From contig CAJPUN010000003.1 of assembly GCA_905373835.1 (NCBI GenBank), positions 65,352 to 129,351 on the forward strand: a stretch of 64,000 bases of DNA, read 5' to 3'. This document shows, one piece after another, positions 1 to 9,342 of this stretch. This DNA is from Candidatus Saccharimonadota bacterium (GTDB lineage Bacteria > Patescibacteriota > Saccharimonadia > Saccharimonadales > Saccharimonadaceae). Position numbers and translations under genes: made by a program. A model generated the notes under the pieces. That model was not told the origin of the DNA. It ran no database searches and saw only the letters and a list, made by a program, of their open reading frames with translations. Within the stretch, counting starts at the first letter, position 1, and each line of letters starts with the position of its first letter.

Positions 1-2
1 TT

Positions 3-275
3 ATGGTGTCGAGCGAAGGTGGTGCTGTATCGATGGTCGTCGTATGGTTTGCTAATGGTTCACCCACAGCAGAGTGCCTCGACCTCTACCGCCAATATGT
101 GCAGGCTGGGCAAACAGCCTGGGGTGATCCAAGCGATGAAGTGGACGAAGCTGAGCATGCTGCAGAAGGTTTGGCTATCTCGACCATCTGGACAACCAAC
201 CAAGACAGCACCATCACTCTTATGCAGAGTACAGATAAGCTCTATACACTCATCGATGTTGCCGCTCAGTCGTAG
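3..275 (+). CDS. 3' end of a large repeat protein, paralog of the next gene (partial)
   Basis: Only the last about 90 residues are in the window; the frame is open to the left edge, so the first visible ATG is not necessarily the start. The residues align closely with the last 90 of the protein at 364-4161: both carry a CLDLYR-Y-QAG-AAWG/TAWG segment, then an IST-W-T block and an ITL-Q ending. It is therefore a side-by-side duplicate of that gene. Function unknown. Confidence 0.75.
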   Translation: MVSSEGGAVSMVVVWFANGSPTAECLDLYRQYVQAGQTAWGDPSDEVDEAEHAAEGLAISTIWTTNQDSTITLMQSTDKLYTLIDVAAQS

Positions 276-363
276 GGTGTCTCATGATGCTCGTGCGATA
301 GAATCAAAAGTGATATAGTACAAGGTACCTCATAAGATATAGACAACAGTACAAGGATGATAT

Positions 364-3300
364 ATGAAGAAAAAACAATCATCGCAAATACGGAAAAAGC
401 CTCCAGTAGCGTCATTGGAGAGTCCCACAGCGCTTATTGAATGGATTGATGCGATCAAAGCTATGCCATGGTCATCAGCTTGGTCTGAGATAGCGACACT
501 GGTCTCTTCGTATGGATGGAAGGCAAAGCTGGGTGATGAGAGAAATGAAGAACATTCGCTTGTTTTTGAAGATACTACTGGGCACACAGTCATCGTTCAA
601 CGTGATGACGACGAAAGCCGCTATAGTATCACGCGTACTGTCGCTCAAGCAAAGAACAAACGGTTGCAGCGCAAATCCTACGACGAATACCTCCAAGCGG
701 CCCATGCCGCGTGGGGCAAGCCAAAGGAATATACCGATTACGGCAAATGGGGCCAATATGCACCACGTGAGCCAGTTACGTATCAGTGGCGATTTTTCCC
801 TATTAAAGATGAGATTTCTTGTGCCAGAGATATTGATATCATACAGCAAACATGCACGATTGATTTTAGCCCAGTAGACACAAAAGCAAAGCAGTGGGAC
901 ATCAAGGTATCGTTGCATGTTGAGAAGAATCTTTCCACGCAGCAGTCACCACCGCACATGACAGGGCGTGGCTGGGTGGCAGCACTGACCTGGCTCGCGT
1001 CATTGCCATGGCCATTGTTTGAATATGAGCTTGATGCTATTCAATCATCATTGGGATGGCATTGGTATAGAGATACAACGTATGATGATTGGCATGGTAA
1101 TGTCCTTGTTAAAGACACGGTAGGGAATGAGGATGAAGTCGGCGGAAAAAGGCCGGTACGTGATCTGATTCTTGAGTATCGCTTACCTGGTGACGCAAGA
1201 AAAAATGAGATACGAGGTCTGCTCATCGAATATTATCAAGCAGCAACTAATGTATGGGGCGTCGCGATACCTCAACAATCAACATTTGACTCATCACTAT
1301 GCTGGCAGTGGAAAGTGTCAACAGGTGTCGTCATTACGCTCGGTATGCGGCCTGCAACCCCTGATGATTATGACCAGGGGCTACCGTCGAGTTATGTTTT
1401 GTACACAATCATCGCCACAGATACGAAGCAGCATAATCGAACAAACAATCCATATGGTGTTATGTCGCCTCCGGCAATATCTCCAGCGCTAGCCACGGCT
1501 CACCAAGCATGGGATATCTTTGAAGATGAGTTATATAAAACATTACGTCAGTTAAGTGCGCAGCCGCGTCACTACGCGTTGCTATTTGATAGCGATGAAA
1601 CAGAGCTCCAGTGGAAGAATAATATCATTACACTTGCCAGCCAGGGGATTAACAACGCGACGGCGATGGTAATTAGTATAAGTGGCCTTCCGTATGAGAC
1701 AGAAAAAAGCCAGCTACAAGCGTGCGGTTTTGTTGAGGATGTTGAGAGGTACTGCTTGGAATGTCGATTGCCGCAAGCTGCCACCAAAGAGCAGCTGCGT
1801 GCGGCCGCCCATGGGTGTGTTGTCTGGCTCCGCGATACCCGAGGTATAAACTCGCCAAGCCGGTTACTGGTATGGACAGTACAGATTCCAGAGATTGAGA
1901 TGGATATCTGGTGGCAACAGCGAAAGGATGCAATTGATCCTGGTCAGCTCTCTATTGCCAACGATCATTTACTGCACGCTGGTGTGCGCAGTGTCAATCT
2001 GCATCCCGATCATGAAGCGGTTTATCGCCAGTATAGCGAGAAGTTCTCCACACTTGATCTCACGCAAATACCCAGGGATTATGGCCTCTCATCCCGTCTC
2101 GAGAGCGATGTGTTAGGGTGGTTTTATGGTATCGGGTCGCTATCGTGGCCCATGACAAAGCATGAGGTATTAGATGCTATTCGACAGGAGCTTGACTGGG
2201 AGATAGATACGCAGCCAGGATGTGTCAATAACGTTATTCACCTTGTATCTCCAGCGCAGCACCGTCGAAGTATTATTTGTGAAGACAAGCGGAATGTGAT
2301 GAACTTTTCCGTTGATGGGCTATCACCTGCTGAGGCGCAGGCGTTCTATGCTTACTGTACTGAGTATGGCGCGACTGTCTGGGGTGGAGTAGATTCATCG
2401 TACAGTACACCCCGGCAAAATATGCTCACATGGTGCCATCATTATGTGAAGGATAAGCAGATTATTCGTGAGTCTTGCAGGCTGTGGCATAGTAAAACAG
2501 AACAGCAGCAGAGTGTCTCTATAACACTTGACATACAACAGGTTGCACCAGCGCACGACCATGAGTACATGACTCCGCGTAGTTTTGTCAATATAATCAA
2601 TTGGTTTAACGACCTGACAAAGCCATCAATGAGGCCAAACTTCACAGCGGTGAGCAACGTGTTTGGATGGTATAGTCATCGAATTACCGAGTCAAGCCAG
2701 GTTGGTGTGCTTGCTGCGATCGATTGGCCAGATGAAGATAACCCTGATGAATATACCCTTTCGTTCACATTCCAACTGCCAGATGGTATGAGTACTGATG
2801 ATGTCCATACACTATGGCAGACGTATGTTGAGGCGGGTAATCACGCATGGGGCACGGCGCAGCTGCAACGAGATCGTCATGTTGCGCACTGGATTATGCC
2901 ATCTCAGGATATGCCATCGTATAAGCGTCTGACGCTTGGCATCAGGCCAGCCACTGAAGCAGATCATAAAAGGCAGCTTTTCTCAGAGTCAATCTTGTAT
3001 GCAAAGTTTGAGGTTGTGTGGTATGAGTGGCATAATCCAGCGTTAGATACAACGCTTGCAAGCGACACATCACTAACTGCTGACTTTGCCTACCCAACAT
3101 GGGAGGTGTTTGAGGATGCGTTATATCAGACACTGCAGTCGTTTTGCAGGCAGTCGCGGCAGTATGCCATAATGGTAGATGATGCAATGGAAAGCTGGAA
3201 ACAACGGACTGCCATACGATTGAAAGGCCTAGGGGTGGTTGATGACGCGCATGTAGTCATCTCATTTGATGGATGTACAAGACGAACTGGCTTTACTCAA

Positions 3301-4161
3301 CTAACAAATGATGAGCAACAACAATTATGCGCACTTGGATTCAGAAAAGGTAAGTATGACTGGGAGTGCCACGTGCCAAAAGCCGCTTCTGACCAAGCAC
3401 TACGTGCAGCAGCACATGGTTGCGTCGTACGTTTACGCGATATAAGCGGCATTACGTCGCCAGCCGACATGCTTAATTGGACGTGGCAACTGCCACAGCT
3501 TGAGTCTGCAAATCATCAACTTGCTACCGCTCAGCTCGATAGCGGCCAACCGTATATGATTAATTTTGATCTTGCCCGTCTTGGGGTACAGCAGCATAAC
3601 GCACAAGGTGCGCCTGGTTTTCGCACGTACTCGCTCATGAAAAAGCAGTTTGATGCCAAGATGCAGGTATATCCCACCCCAGAGCAATATACTGCTCAAG
3701 TCAATCGTATTTTGAGCCAGGTGTGGCCGCTATCCATGGAGCAGTTTGATAACGCGATGCGACAGCAGGGCTGGCGGATAATGAGCATAATGCCCCATAT
3801 GAAGGCGGTACGGTGGTATCATGATGGGGCGCTGTCGATGCAAGTGTCTAGTCATAAGGATACTGTCACTCAGGTAAAGATATGTTTTGCAAGTCAGTTA
3901 CCCGTCATGGATTGTCTTGACCTTTATCGTTGCTACGCGCAGGCTGGGCGCGCAGCGTGGGGTGAACCAGTCGATGGTGATAATATAGGTGAGATTGAAC
4001 ATATCACGGAGGATATACGTATCTCAACCACCTGGAGAACTGACATGGGCGATACAATCACCCTCGTGCAGCGTGCGGATCAGCTTGATGCATCAATTGA
4101 TATTGCCAAGCGGCATAGCCCAAGACATCCTAACTCGCCCCATGCTATAATACCCCTATGA
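364..4161 (+). CDS. Giant repeat protein of unknown function (two alternating domain types)
   Basis: A 1265-residue protein with no clear signal peptide or membrane segment. Two repeat types can be read. Type A, about 140 residues, opens with a W-P-type helix followed by a GW and closes with an A-x-x-AWG motif; copies lie near residues 20-165, 205-345, 565-720, 735-885 and 1105-1255. Type B, about 130 residues, opens with W-(D/E)-(I/V)-FED-x-LY and ends with LRAAAHGCVV-LRD; copies lie near 380-505 and 910-1045. The order is A-A-B-A-A-B-A. Type A resembles, from memory, the actinobacterial DUF6301 family, and type B the TY-Chap/YbjN-like chaperone folds; both are tentative. An AAGGA at 353-357 serves the ATG at 364, and AGTACAAGG is repeated at 317-325 and 348-356. 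The stop overlaps metG by four bases. Confidence 0.7.
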   Translation: MKKKQSSQIRKKPPVASLESPTALIEWIDAIKAMPWSSAWSEIATLVSSYGWKAKLGDERNEEHSLVFEDTTGHTVIVQRDDDESRYSITRTVAQAKNKRLQRKSYDEYLQAAHAAWGKPKEYTDYGKWGQYAPREPVTYQWRFFPIKDEISCARDIDIIQQTCTIDFSPVDTKAKQWDIKVSLHVEKNLSTQQSPPHMTGRGWVAALTWLASLPWPLFEYELDAIQSSLGWHWYRDTTYDDWHGNVLVKDTVGNEDEVGGKRPVRDLILEYRLPGDARKNEIRGLLIEYYQAATNVWGVAIPQQSTFDSSLCWQWKVSTGVVITLGMRPATPDDYDQGLPSSYVLYTIIATDTKQHNRTNNPYGVMSPPAISPALATAHQAWDIFEDELYKTLRQLSAQPRHYALLFDSDETELQWKNNIITLASQGINNATAMVISISGLPYETEKSQLQACGFVEDVERYCLECRLPQAATKEQLRAAAHGCVVWLRDTRGINSPSRLLVWTVQIPEIEMDIWWQQRKDAIDPGQLSIANDHLLHAGVRSVNLHPDHEAVYRQYSEKFSTLDLTQIPRDYGLSSRLESDVLGWFYGIGSLSWPMTKHEVLDAIRQELDWEIDTQPGCVNNVIHLVSPAQHRRSIICEDKRNVMNFSVDGLSPAEAQAFYAYCTEYGATVWGGVDSSYSTPRQNMLTWCHHYVKDKQIIRESCRLWHSKTEQQQSVSITLDIQQVAPAHDHEYMTPRSFVNIINWFNDLTKPSMRPNFTAVSNVFGWYSHRITESSQVGVLAAIDWPDEDNPDEYTLSFTFQLPDGMSTDDVHTLWQTYVEAGNHAWGTAQLQRDRHVAHWIMPSQDMPSYKRLTLGIRPATEADHKRQLFSESILYAKFEVVWYEWHNPALDTTLASDTSLTADFAYPTWEVFEDALYQTLQSFCRQSRQYAIMVDDAMESWKQRTAIRLKGLGVVDDAHVVISFDGCTRRTGFTQLTNDEQQQLCALGFRKGKYDWECHVPKAASDQALRAAAHGCVVRLRDISGITSPADMLNWTWQLPQLESANHQLATAQLDSGQPYMINFDLARLGVQQHNAQGAPGFRTYSLMKKQFDAKMQVYPTPEQYTAQVNRILSQVWPLSMEQFDNAMRQQGWRIMSIMPHMKAVRWYHDGALSMQVSSHKDTVTQVKICFASQLPVMDCLDLYRCYAQAGRAAWGEPVDGDNIGEIEHITEDIRISTTWRTDMGDTITLVQRADQLDASIDIAKRHSPRHPNSPHAIIPL
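4143..4151 (+). promoter_or_regulatory. Extended -10 promoter of metG, leaderless type
   Basis: TGC-TATAAT lies inside the end of the preceding gene. The hexamer ends six bases before the metG ATG, so the transcript would start at or next to the start codon. No Shine-Dalgarno sequence is present. Confidence 0.6.
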
Positions 4162-5654
4162 CCAAACAACACGCCTACATCACCACTGCTATTCCTTATG
4201 TCAACGGTAAGCCGCATATTGGCAATGCGCTCGACTATCTCCTGGCCGATATCTGGGCACGCTATCAGAAGCAAAATGGCCACGAGGTACGCTTCCAAGT
4301 TGGCACAGACGAACACGGTAATAAAATCGCTGTCAAGGCTCAGGCGAATGGGCTCGACCCGCAGGGTTATGTGGACAGTATGTATGGCAACTTCAAAGTC
4401 TTGATGGAGGCAGTTGGCGCAGAATACACTGACTTTATCCGCACGACCGACCCACACCACGTTGCAGCAGTGCAATACATCTGGCAGCGGCTTGCTCAGG
4501 CAGGGCTGATCTACAAGCACACCTATGAGGGCTGGTACTGCATGGGGCATGAGGCATTCTTTACCGACAAGGAAGTCCACGAGACAAATGGCATATGTCC
4601 TGATCACCAAACACCGTATGAGCGCGTCTCAGAGGAGAACTACTACCTCAAAGCGAGTGCCTTTACCGAGCAGATTCGCCAAGCTATTACTGAAGGCCGG
4701 ATGAAAATCGTACCTGAGTTCCGCAAAAATGAGTTCCTCGAGCTTATCAAAAATGGTGTCCAAGATGTCTCAATTAGCCGCCCACGCAAAACACTCAGCT
4801 GGGGTGTGCCAGTGCCAGGCGACGACAGCCAGGTGATGTACGTCTGGCTCGATGCCTTAGCCAATTACATTACAGTACTGGGCTATCCAGATAAGGCCGA
4901 GTGGCAGGCATATTGGCCAGCCGATGTGCAGGTGATTGGCAAGGATATCTTGCGCTTCCATGCAGGGATCTGGCCCGCTATGTTGCTCGGGCTCGACCTC
5001 CCACTACCGAAGACGCTGCTCGTCCACGGCTTTGTCCATGTTGGGGGTAGCAAGATGAGCAAAACAGTCGGCAATGTGGTCGACCCAATGGAGATTATCC
5101 AGAGCTATGGGGCTGATGCCTTCCGTTACTTCTTTGCTCGTCATATTCCTACCCAAGACGATGGAGATTTCACCTGGGAGAAATTTGAGAAGGCATACAA
5201 CGGCGAGCTCGGTAATGACCTCGGCAACCTTGTGCAGCGGGTAGCAGCCATGCTGACGCGCTACCAAGCAGGAGTGATTGGCGATGCGCCGCAAGCCGAG
5301 CACGATATGACCATTTACCGCGACATGATGCAGCGGCTGGAGTTCGACAAAGCACTCGATGAAGTATGGAGTTCCGTCCGCAGCCTCAACCAATATCTTG
5401 AGCGGGTCAAGCCATGGGAAATCGCCAAGCGCCGCGCGACCGACCACGATGCCGAGTCGCACCTGAGTGAAGTCTTAGCCTATGCGGCCAGTACGTTGCT
5501 GCAGATTGCCGATGAGCTTGTGCCATTCATGCCTACTACTGCTCGGGCTGTCCACACTATCTTTGGCACTGGTGTCGTGCCAGCCGACGTCCCACCGCTG
5601 TTCCCGAAGCGCTATATTCACACTCCCGACCCACGAGCTCGCGCCGCCTCATAA
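4158..5654 (+). CDS. metG: Methionyl-tRNA synthetase
   Basis: Class I synthetase that charges tRNA-Met. The N-terminal HIGH-like signature is PHIGNAL near residue 21 and the KMSKS loop reads KMSKT near residue 298. At 498 residues it is the short form without the C-terminal EMAP/Trbp tRNA-binding extension. The zinc-knuckle region keeps CMGH and CPDH but has few cysteines, so metal binding may be reduced. The start overlaps the upstream stop (ATGA) but has its own leaderless promoter, so it need not be translated from the upstream message. Confidence 0.96.
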   Translation: MTKQHAYITTAIPYVNGKPHIGNALDYLLADIWARYQKQNGHEVRFQVGTDEHGNKIAVKAQANGLDPQGYVDSMYGNFKVLMEAVGAEYTDFIRTTDPHHVAAVQYIWQRLAQAGLIYKHTYEGWYCMGHEAFFTDKEVHETNGICPDHQTPYERVSEENYYLKASAFTEQIRQAITEGRMKIVPEFRKNEFLELIKNGVQDVSISRPRKTLSWGVPVPGDDSQVMYVWLDALANYITVLGYPDKAEWQAYWPADVQVIGKDILRFHAGIWPAMLLGLDLPLPKTLLVHGFVHVGGSKMSKTVGNVVDPMEIIQSYGADAFRYFFARHIPTQDDGDFTWEKFEKAYNGELGNDLGNLVQRVAAMLTRYQAGVIGDAPQAEHDMTIYRDMMQRLEFDKALDEVWSSVRSLNQYLERVKPWEIAKRRATDHDAESHLSEVLAYAASTLLQIADELVPFMPTTARAVHTIFGTGVVPADVPPLFPKRYIHTPDPRARAAS

Positions 5655-5670
5655 AACAAAGGAGTAAGCT

Positions 5671-6519
5671 ATGACAAGTAACACGACACATACTCTTGGC
5701 AGCACACCACCCATGCCGCGTCTCATCGACTCGCACTGCCACCTACACGATAGCGAGTTCTACGACGATGCAGCGCGCGAGGCAGCCTATCAGCAGGCGG
5801 TTCAGGCCGGCATTGCCATGATCTGCGTCGGGACGGATGTGCGCAGCTCGCGTCAGGCAGTGCAGTTTGCCATGGCACACGACCACTGCTATGCAGCGGT
5901 GGGTATTCATCCCCATGATGCTGAGGCAGCGGGCGAGGCAGGCATTGCCGCCATCCGCGAGCTTCTCGCTGAGAAGCCACTCCGGCAGGGCCGGCCCGTC
6001 ATCGTCGGGGTGGGGGAGATTGGCCTGGATTATTTTTATGACAATAGCGCCCGCCCAGCGCAGCAGCAGTGCCTCCAGGCGCAGCTGCAGCTCGCGGCGG
6101 AGTTCCAGCTGCCCGTTAGCTTCCACGTACGTGACGAGAAGCAAGCTCATGGCGCGGTATGGCAGGACTTTTGGCCTATCTACGATGCCCAGCCAGTGCG
6201 CGGCGTTTTGCACAGCTTTACCGATACCCAAGCTCAGCTTGAGCAGGGCCGTGCTCGCGGCTTATATATTGGCGTCAATGGCATTAGCACCTTCACGAAG
6301 GACAGTGCTCAGCAGCAGCTCTACACCGATCTCCCACTCGATGCAATACTGCTTGAGACCGATGCTCCCTTCTTGACTCCGATACCCTTCCGTGGTAGAA
6401 TCAACCTACCGGCTTATGTGGAGGAGGTAGCCCGTGACCAAGCAGCCAAGAAGGGTTTGCCCATCGCACGCGTCGCCGCCACCACAACGGCAAATGTACA
6501 GAGGTTATTTGATATATGA
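5671..6519 (+). CDS. tatD: TatD-family metal-dependent deoxyribonuclease
   Basis: 282 residues with the amidohydrolase-fold TatD signatures: DSHCHLHD near residue 17, the metal-binding glutamate in VGEIGLDY, and the LLETDAPFL block near the C-terminus. Family members are divalent-metal 3'-5' exonucleases in DNA repair or quality control. An AAAGGAG sits seven bases before the ATG, so this gene is translated from a leadered message, probably with metG 16 bases upstream. The stop overlaps the next gene by four bases. Confidence 0.93.
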   Translation: MTSNTTHTLGSTPPMPRLIDSHCHLHDSEFYDDAAREAAYQQAVQAGIAMICVGTDVRSSRQAVQFAMAHDHCYAAVGIHPHDAEAAGEAGIAAIRELLAEKPLRQGRPVIVGVGEIGLDYFYDNSARPAQQQCLQAQLQLAAEFQLPVSFHVRDEKQAHGAVWQDFWPIYDAQPVRGVLHSFTDTQAQLEQGRARGLYIGVNGISTFTKDSAQQQLYTDLPLDAILLETDAPFLTPIPFRGRINLPAYVEEVARDQAAKKGLPIARVAATTTANVQRLFDI

Positions 6520-7121
6520 ATGAACTCCAAATAAATCACACGAAGAAAAACGTAATCCCCGCTCCTGAGGGTAATTTTGGTGGCGAGACAGCGACAAAAG
6601 ATTCATACGGTCAGCCAGGAATGCTTACGCTCAAGCAACTTCGCGAGCAAGAGCGGCTTGCTCGTGTGAAAGAGGAACTCATGCGGGTTGCGAAGGTGTA
6701 TGATGGTGACCCAGATGACCTAACAGGTGAGAAAAAAGTTTCTCCCAAGGAAGCTTATTATCAGAATATCGAGTATGCAAAAGGTGTTACGAGCCTTGTG
6801 TTGAAGATGCGAGAGTATCTGCTTAAGAAGTATGGTAGCCAAGATGCGAGCAAGCTACTTGAAGAGAATAGTGGAATGACTGGTGTGGACAGCGTTCTCA
6901 AGAAATCTTCTTTCGCTGTTGGCGATGAGATTAATCTCAATCCTGATTTTTGGAACAAAAATCCTGACGACAAGAAAACTGACCAAGAAAATAGGAACAA
7001 CGATGGCAATAACCCAGTAGTAGATATGTCGTCATATGCAGCCAGACGAGCACGTCGTGAAGCACCTGCACCTACTAACAGTTCTAGTAGCTATTACTAC
7101 CCTGAGGAGCACGCTGCCTAG
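6516..7121 (+). CDS. Conserved unknown protein, hydrophilic
   Basis: 201 residues, start coupled to the tatD stop through ATGA. The protein is charged, with a helical, Lys/Glu-rich centre (about residues 35-120) and a low-complexity Asn/Asp and Ser-rich C-terminal part (about 150-195); no membrane segment or catalytic motif is visible. It is translationally coupled on both sides, ending in TAGTG with the next gene. I do not recognise the family. Confidence 0.7.
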   Translation: MNELQINHTKKNVIPAPEGNFGGETATKDSYGQPGMLTLKQLREQERLARVKEELMRVAKVYDGDPDDLTGEKKVSPKEAYYQNIEYAKGVTSLVLKMREYLLKKYGSQDASKLLEENSGMTGVDSVLKKSSFAVGDEINLNPDFWNKNPDDKKTDQENRNNDGNNPVVDMSSYAARRARREAPAPTNSSSSYYYPEEHAA

Positions 7122-7558
7122 TGAGAAAGCCAAGCTCACTCCTTGGTAAAGCCTATGCGCTGCTGGCGGGCGATACCAGTGTTGGTAAGTCGAAGAAGCG
7201 GCCGTTTAAGCGCTATACTGAGCGCGAGCTTATCACGCTGGAGAGCGAGATTGGAGCAGAGCTATTTGGCCCGGTAGAGAAGGGGCGGCACCGCGAGTTC
7301 TTTTGCTTAGACGAAAAAACCTGGATCTGGCACGAAGAGTGGACAGACGAGAAGCGCCATATCCAGACCAATACCATCCGCTACGAGATTAACGACCAAG
7401 GCATCCTCAAAGCACAAGAGGGTGCTCGCTACAGCTACCTGATCGGTGATGAATTACGTAATTTTGTCATGGCGACGCGCCTCTATTATGAGCGGGTAGC
7501 GCGCGAGATTTACCGCGTTGACCCCAATACTGGCCAGCGTTTCGCCGATCCGGACTAG
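7121..7558 (+). CDS. Conserved unknown protein
   Basis: 145 residues starting at a GTG that overlaps the previous stop (TAGTG), which is typical of coupled translation. It is a soluble protein rich in aromatic and charged residues, with a central WIWHEEW motif near residues 69-75 and a C-terminal helix LRNFVMATRLYYERVAREIY. It looks like a small alpha-beta binding domain, but I cannot name a family. The tatD-unknown-unknown arrangement suggests one transcript. Confidence 0.7.
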   Translation: MRKPSSLLGKAYALLAGDTSVGKSKKRPFKRYTERELITLESEIGAELFGPVEKGRHREFFCLDEKTWIWHEEWTDEKRHIQTNTIRYEINDQGILKAQEGARYSYLIGDELRNFVMATRLYYERVAREIYRVDPNTGQRFADPD

Positions 7559-7576
7559 AGTGCTATACTAATTGGA

Positions 7577-8740
7577 GTGAAACCAGAGATGATATATTGC
7601 GACCACGCAGCGGCCACGCCGATGGATGACCGTGTTTTGGCAGCGATGCAGCCCTACTTTGCAGAGCAGTTTTTTAACCCGTCCAGTCCTTATGCGCCGG
7701 CAGTAGCGGTACGGCAGGCCTATCGCCAAGCAAAGCACCGCCTTGCGGTGACGCTTGGCGGCAAGCCAGATGAGATTATTATGACGGCTGGTGCAACAGA
7801 GTCGATTAACCTCATGTTTGCTGGCGTACACGGCCATGTGGTAACGGCAAATATTGAGCACCACGCCGTGTTAGCAACAGCGCACCAGCATGATGTGACA
7901 GTGGTAGCGGCTAACCCAAAGGGTGTGGTGACGCCCGAGGCGATTGCTGGGGCGATCCGCCCAGAGACGGTGCTGGTGAGTGTTGCCTTGGCTAATAATG
8001 AGCTGGGGACGATCCAGCCATTGCGGGCAATTGCCGCAGTGGTAGCCCGTGAGCGCCAGCGGCGGCTCGAAGCGGGTGAATCAACGCCACTCTACCTCCA
8101 TAGTGATGCCTCGCAGGGAGCAGGCCAGCTTGATATTAATGTGGCGCGTCTTGGCGTGGATGCACTAACACTTAATGCGGGCAAGATATATGGTCCTAAG
8201 CAAGTTAGTCTCTTGTGGCTGGCTAGCCAAGTGCGGCTTGATCCGCTCATCGTTGGCGGTGGGCAAGAGCGTGGCCTGCGCAGTGGAACAGAGAATGTGG
8301 CCGGTGCGGTCGGCTTTGCAACGGCGCTTGAATATGCCCAAGCACACCGCAAATCCGAGGCGCAGCGCCTTGAACGTCTACGCAACAGTATGCAGCGCAC
8401 GCTATGTGAGCACATCCCCACGGCAGTTGTCTCGGGCGACGTGAAGCATCGCTTGGCGGGGCATCTGCATATCTCGTTCCCGGGGGTAGATGCCGAGCGG
8501 CTCATTTTCTTACTTGAGCGCGATGGTGTGCTCGTGGCGACTGGCAGCGCTTGTGCGGCCAATAAGGGTTTGCGCAGCCATGTCCTCACCGCGATTGGCC
8601 TGCCGCCAGAGGTAGCCGACGGAAGTCTACGCATCAGCTTGGGGCGGCTCTCGACCGAGGAGAATTGCCAGCGCGCGGCGCAGTGCATCATTGCAGCAGT
8701 GCAGCATGAGCAGCAGCGGATGAGGGGGGCGCGGCGGTGA
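7577..8740 (+). CDS. Cysteine desulfurase (NifS/IscS class)
   Basis: A PLP-dependent enzyme that takes sulfur from cysteine as a persulfide. The start region has the family's Y-DHAAATP motif, the PLP lysine lies in NAGKIYGPK (near residue 204), and the catalytic cysteine is in TGSACAANKG (near residue 324). The usual SxHK before the PLP lysine reads NAGK, so the conserved histidine is replaced by glycine. The start is either GTG 7577, seven bases after a TGC-TATACT at 7561-7569 (leaderless pattern), or ATG 7589, which would give the standard N-terminus. With mnmA two genes downstream, the likely sulfur acceptor is tRNA thiolation. Confidence 0.93.
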   Translation: MKPEMIYCDHAAATPMDDRVLAAMQPYFAEQFFNPSSPYAPAVAVRQAYRQAKHRLAVTLGGKPDEIIMTAGATESINLMFAGVHGHVVTANIEHHAVLATAHQHDVTVVAANPKGVVTPEAIAGAIRPETVLVSVALANNELGTIQPLRAIAAVVARERQRRLEAGESTPLYLHSDASQGAGQLDINVARLGVDALTLNAGKIYGPKQVSLLWLASQVRLDPLIVGGGQERGLRSGTENVAGAVGFATALEYAQAHRKSEAQRLERLRNSMQRTLCEHIPTAVVSGDVKHRLAGHLHISFPGVDAERLIFLLERDGVLVATGSACAANKGLRSHVLTAIGLPPEVADGSLRISLGRLSTEENCQRAAQCIIAAVQHEQQRMRGARR

Positions 8741-9342
8741 AGTTATTACGCTGGCTTGCTGGGATATTTATCGCCCTGATGCTTCTCGTGTGGCTTGGTG
8801 GGCGCTGGCTGACGCGCGACGACCTTGCCACGTGCCAAGCAGCCCCGAGTAGTGCTGAGCAGTGCCAGGCTGCTGATGCTATTGTGGCAGTGAGCGGTGG
8901 CGATACCCAAGCTCGCACCGCCGAAGCAATTCGCCTCTACCAAAATGGATGGGCACGCTTCATCATTTTCTCAGGTGCTGCCGCCGATAAGACTGGCCCC
9001 AGCAATGCCGAGGCAATGCGCCGCCAAGCTGTGGCGGCTGGTGTGCCCGACCGTGTCATCCTCACCGAGGAACTAAGCGAAACCACCCGCCAAAATGCCA
9101 AAAAAACTGGCCAGCTCCTCCGTCAAAAGAATATCGACTCCATCATCCTCGTCACCAGTGCCTACCACTCGCGCCGCGTTGCGCTGGAGTTTGGCCAGTA
9201 TGTGCCGCATATTGCCATGCGCAGCCACCCTGTCGCCACCGACCGGCAGTGGTCAGACACCTGGTGGCTCACACCAAGTGGCTGGCAGCTGACGATCGAA
9301 GAGTTGGTGAAGATTGGCTGGTTTAAGGCGGTGCAATCATGA
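8737..9342 (+). CDS. DUF218 (YdcF/SanA/ElyC-like) membrane-anchored protein
   Basis: 201 residues with one N-terminal membrane anchor (about residues 4-24) and a DUF218 Rossmann-like domain: ADAIVAVSGGD near residue 46, then the IIFSGAA and LVTSAYHSRRV blocks. Relatives act in envelope integrity and possibly carrier-lipid metabolism, but the reaction is unknown. It starts at a GTG overlapping the desulfurase stop (GTGA) and its own stop overlaps mnmA (ATGA), so it is locked into the desulfurase-mnmA operon. Confidence 0.88.
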   Translation: MKLLRWLAGIFIALMLLVWLGGRWLTRDDLATCQAAPSSAEQCQAADAIVAVSGGDTQARTAEAIRLYQNGWARFIIFSGAAADKTGPSNAEAMRRQAVAAGVPDRVILTEELSETTRQNAKKTGQLLRQKNIDSIILVTSAYHSRRVALEFGQYVPHIAMRSHPVATDRQWSDTWWLTPSGWQLTIEELVKIGWFKAVQS

